Source: Anaerolineales bacterium
GTDB taxonomy: Bacteria > Chloroflexota > Anaerolineae > Anaerolineales > Villigracilaceae
Length of the DNA: 11,582 bases
Direction of reading: 5' to 3'
Assembly (NCBI GenBank): GCA_017882065.1
Contig: JADGQD010000049.1
Span: forward strand, 1 to 11,582
How positions within the stretch are numbered: the stretch's first letter is position 1; each line of letters starts with the position of its first letter. The notes under the pieces were generated by a model. That model was given only the letters and a program-made list of their open reading frames with translations. It was not told where the DNA came from and ran no database searches. The translations under genes and the position numbers were made by a program. Shown here piece after piece: positions 11,439 through 11,582 of this stretch.

Positions 11439-11582
11439 CTAGGGATTATTCTGCACGGTCAGTGTGTAAGCCACCAGCCGCAGTCCATCTCCGGCGGCGG
11501 GGGTCAGACGCATCTGGTAAACCTGACCAGCGGGGAGCAGGATGGATTTTCCTGTCTCGCCGCAAGCCAGAGCGCCCCAGCC
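11439..11582 (-). CDS. C-terminal fragment of an unidentified protein
   Basis: A - strand frame enters from the window edge and runs 47 codons to a TAG at 11441-11439. The residues (GWGALACGETGKSILLPAG, then QVYQMRLTPAAGDGLRLV and AYTLTVQNNP) alternate polar and hydrophobic positions, as in beta-strands of an extracellular sandwich domain. The codons are G/C-rich in third position, as in neighbouring genes. The start lies outside the window, so the function is unknown. It is upstream of, and in the same direction as, the 74-aa/lipoprotein pair, separated from it by the hairpin cluster. Confidence 0.6.
   Translation of the reverse strand, partial: GWGALACGETGKSILLPAGQVYQMRLTPAAGDGLRLVAYTLTVQNNP

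Noticed and set aside
1..11582. CRISPR arrays, insertion sequences, tRNA or rRNA genes
   Set aside because: No regular spaced direct repeats, transposase-like frames, or tRNA-like cloverleaf sequences were seen by reading; a computed search was not possible.

Overview
The window looks like a chromosomal segment of a mid-to-high GC bacterium, most likely a Chloroflexota of the Anaerolineae type. This rests on the combination of a zinc-type L28, a PrkC-like kinase, a Gls24/Asp23 protein next to a FakA-type DAK2 protein, paired DegV proteins, Rex, Pro/Thr-rich membrane-anchored SH3-like proteins and large lipoproteins. The taxon is inferred from gene content; no rRNA is present.

Layout. (1) 1-105 is the tail of an unidentified coiled-coil protein (+), ending at a bidirectional terminator. 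(2) 156-2070 (-) is a tight operon: lipid/diacylglycerol-kinase-family protein, a 42-aa hydrophobic small ORF, a membrane-anchored SH3-like protein and a DUF971 protein. (3) 2071-2142 is a divergent promoter region. (4) 2143-3864 (+) holds a membrane Ser/Thr kinase and ribulose-phosphate 3-epimerase. (5) rpmB (-) at 3942-4127 has its own terminators and diverges from (6) 4248-8002 (+): Asp23/Gls24 protein, FakA-like fatty acid kinase, a degenerate DegV protein and a canonical DegV (FakB-like) protein, closed by a strong bidirectional terminator. (7) rex (-) at 8081-8701 is preceded by a 214-bp gap with a nested concentric palindrome. (8) 8916-11249 (-) holds a 700-aa lipoprotein and a 74-aa single-span protein. 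(9) 11250-11438 is a gap with a cluster of GC-rich hairpins, followed by the 3' end of an unidentified gene (-).

Functional reading. The core kinase - rpe - rpmB - Asp23 - FakA order resembles the Bacillus subtilis prkC - rpe - rpmB - yloU - yloV block, minus prpC, cpgA and thiN. The FakA and DegV proteins suggest a fatty-acid phosphorylation module (FakA kinase plus FakB carriers), and the neighbouring diacylglycerol-kinase-family gene adds a second lipid-phosphorylation activity. Rex would supply NADH/NAD+-dependent control, probably of genes elsewhere. The most notable points are the unannotated small ORF, the degenerate DegV partner, the FakA middle domain without its usual cysteine, the non-RD kinase without a sensor domain, and the exactly concentric palindrome upstream of rex.
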